Source of the DNA: JBBRWV01 sp038248985
GTDB lineage: Bacteria; Planctomycetota; Phycisphaerae; WQYP01
NCBI GenBank assembly: GCA_038248985.1
Contig: JBBRWV010000001.1
Coordinates: 1 to 64,000, forward strand
Reading direction: 5' to 3'
DNA length: 64,000 nucleotides
A program made the translations under genes and the position numbers. The stretch's first letter is position 1, and each line of letters begins with the position of its first letter. Below, piece by piece: positions 63,395-64,000 of the stretch. The notes below the pieces were generated by a model. It had not been told where the DNA came from, did no database searches, and saw only the letters and a program-made list of their open reading frames with translations.

Positions 63395-64000
63395 TCAAAA
63401 TCCCAAGTTGCCCCACAGATGAGGTTCCAAACGCGATTCCACGGATTCATCCGACGTGCCCGTCGCCGTGGGGTTCGCCCAGTACATCCGCTGTTTCACC
63501 TGGTTGCCGTCATCGCTGGTGAGAATGCCCCAATCCAGCTTCAAACGCATTCCCGCTTTTGGCTTAAGACCGATCTCCGACAATGGAATGGCCGCTTCCA
63601 CGGTAAATCCGTCCGCCCCGCTGATGGCGATGTTGGCATCTTCCAGCCTCACCACTCGGGCAAACTTGTTCTCTCCGCCCGTGGGTGTATACGCACGCCA
63701 CGCCTCCTCAGGCTTGACGTTGTCCGCCACCTGCTGATACAGAACGGCGACCGGCTTATCCTTGACGGAGGTAATCAGTATGCGGATATCGCCTTTCGCT
63801 GGCTTGTTGCGCTTGGGATCCGCCGCCGGGTCCGTGCTCAGCAGCAAATCCACCGCAGCACCCGTCTTGAACAGCCGCTGGAATTCTCCGCCGGCATTCT
63901 TGATCGGCAATTGGCCCTTGCCGTTCCAGCAGACATACAAATTGACGGCATCATAAGCGAGCGTGAAATTGATCTCCTGTTGCTGGCCCATCGCCGCCGA
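63395..64000 (-). CDS. CBM9-like carbohydrate-binding protein, 5'-truncated by window edge
   Basis: The frame is open through the right edge of the window; at least 202 codons are visible. The C-terminal part looks like a family 9 carbohydrate-binding module: NFTLAYDAVNLYVCWNGKGQ, VDLLLSTDPAADP, TVEAAIPLSEIGLKPKAGMRLKLDWGILTSDD and a final NPTATGTSDESVESRLEPHLWGNL. It is likely the end of a larger secreted enzyme or binding protein upstream of the SGNH gene. The first Met (63991) is probably internal. Confidence 0.75.
   Translation of the reverse strand, partial: SAAMGQQQEINFTLAYDAVNLYVCWNGKGQLPIKNAGGEFQRLFKTGAAVDLLLSTDPAADPKRNKPAKGDIRILITSVKDKPVAVLYQQVADNVKPEEAWRAYTPTGGENKFARVVRLEDANIAISGADGFTVEAAIPLSEIGLKPKAGMRLKLDWGILTSDDGNQVKQRMYWANPTATGTSDESVESRLEPHLWGNLGF

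Noticed and set aside
1..64000. CRISPR arrays, tRNA or rRNA genes, prophage
   Set aside because: No regularly spaced repeats, cloverleaf-like segments with a T-arm, rRNA-like sequence or phage structural genes were seen.

Overview
The window is GC-rich bacterial chromosome (roughly 60% G+C by eye) with genes on both strands and no rRNA, tRNA, CRISPR array or intact transposon that I could see. The gene content points to Planctomycetota, most likely class Phycisphaerae: a prepilin-type N-terminal methylation protein followed by a long extracellular domain, ThuA-like and DUF4159 proteins, a DUF3311/sodium-solute symporter pair, an imuA-imuB-dnaE2 mutasome, SGNH and CBM9-like secreted proteins, and very long TPR proteins. 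The class assignment is inference from family content only.

Layout. 0-3 kb: lutABC (lactate oxidation) on the minus strand. 3-5.5 kb: a ComEC-like DNA channel protein with a degenerate metallo-beta-lactamase tail. 5.7-7.8 kb: a scar region with an A+T-rich truncated serine recombinase, a GT2 glycosyltransferase and an internally deleted uvrA remnant. 7.9-13.7 kb: DegT-type aminotransferase, mtnA, galU, a ROK repressor with a 26-bp palindromic operator, and two small unknown proteins.

14-29.2 kb is the most interesting part: seven or eight same-strand genes encoding two exported TPR/beta-sandwich repeat proteins (822 and 2496 aa), an ExbB/TolQ proton channel, two ExbD stators, a small proline-rich one-pass membrane protein, a membrane-anchored DUF4159 protein that seems to begin at a CTG codon, and a third exported TPR protein. 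No TonB, TolA, TolB or Pal is present, so this looks like a proton-motive-force-driven envelope machine distinct from Ton and Tol-Pal.

29.3-37 kb: DUF3311 + sodium-solute symporter, a GT4 glycosyltransferase and a two-gene ABC exporter (LolD/MacB-like ATPase and a 1067-aa FtsX permease). 37-42.5 kb: an SOS-type imuA-imuB-dnaE2 cassette behind a promoter with GTTC/GAAC repeats; imuA carries an apparent frameshift in a C7 run. 42.9-56 kb: housekeeping and envelope genes (YHS protein, pseudopilin, ribosomal protein S1, SpoIIE phosphatase, a dus-GT9-maf-DUF192 operon, TlpA-like thioredoxin, M29 aminopeptidase, thioredoxin reductase, MscS channel). 56-64 kb: tyrS-folD-ABC ATPase, ThuA, uppS, a phosphodiesterase lipoprotein, an SGNH hydrolase and a truncated CBM9-like protein at the right edge.

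A further global feature is that strand composition (G versus C) switches in blocks independent of gene direction, with one switch inside lutA and one inside the giant TPR gene.
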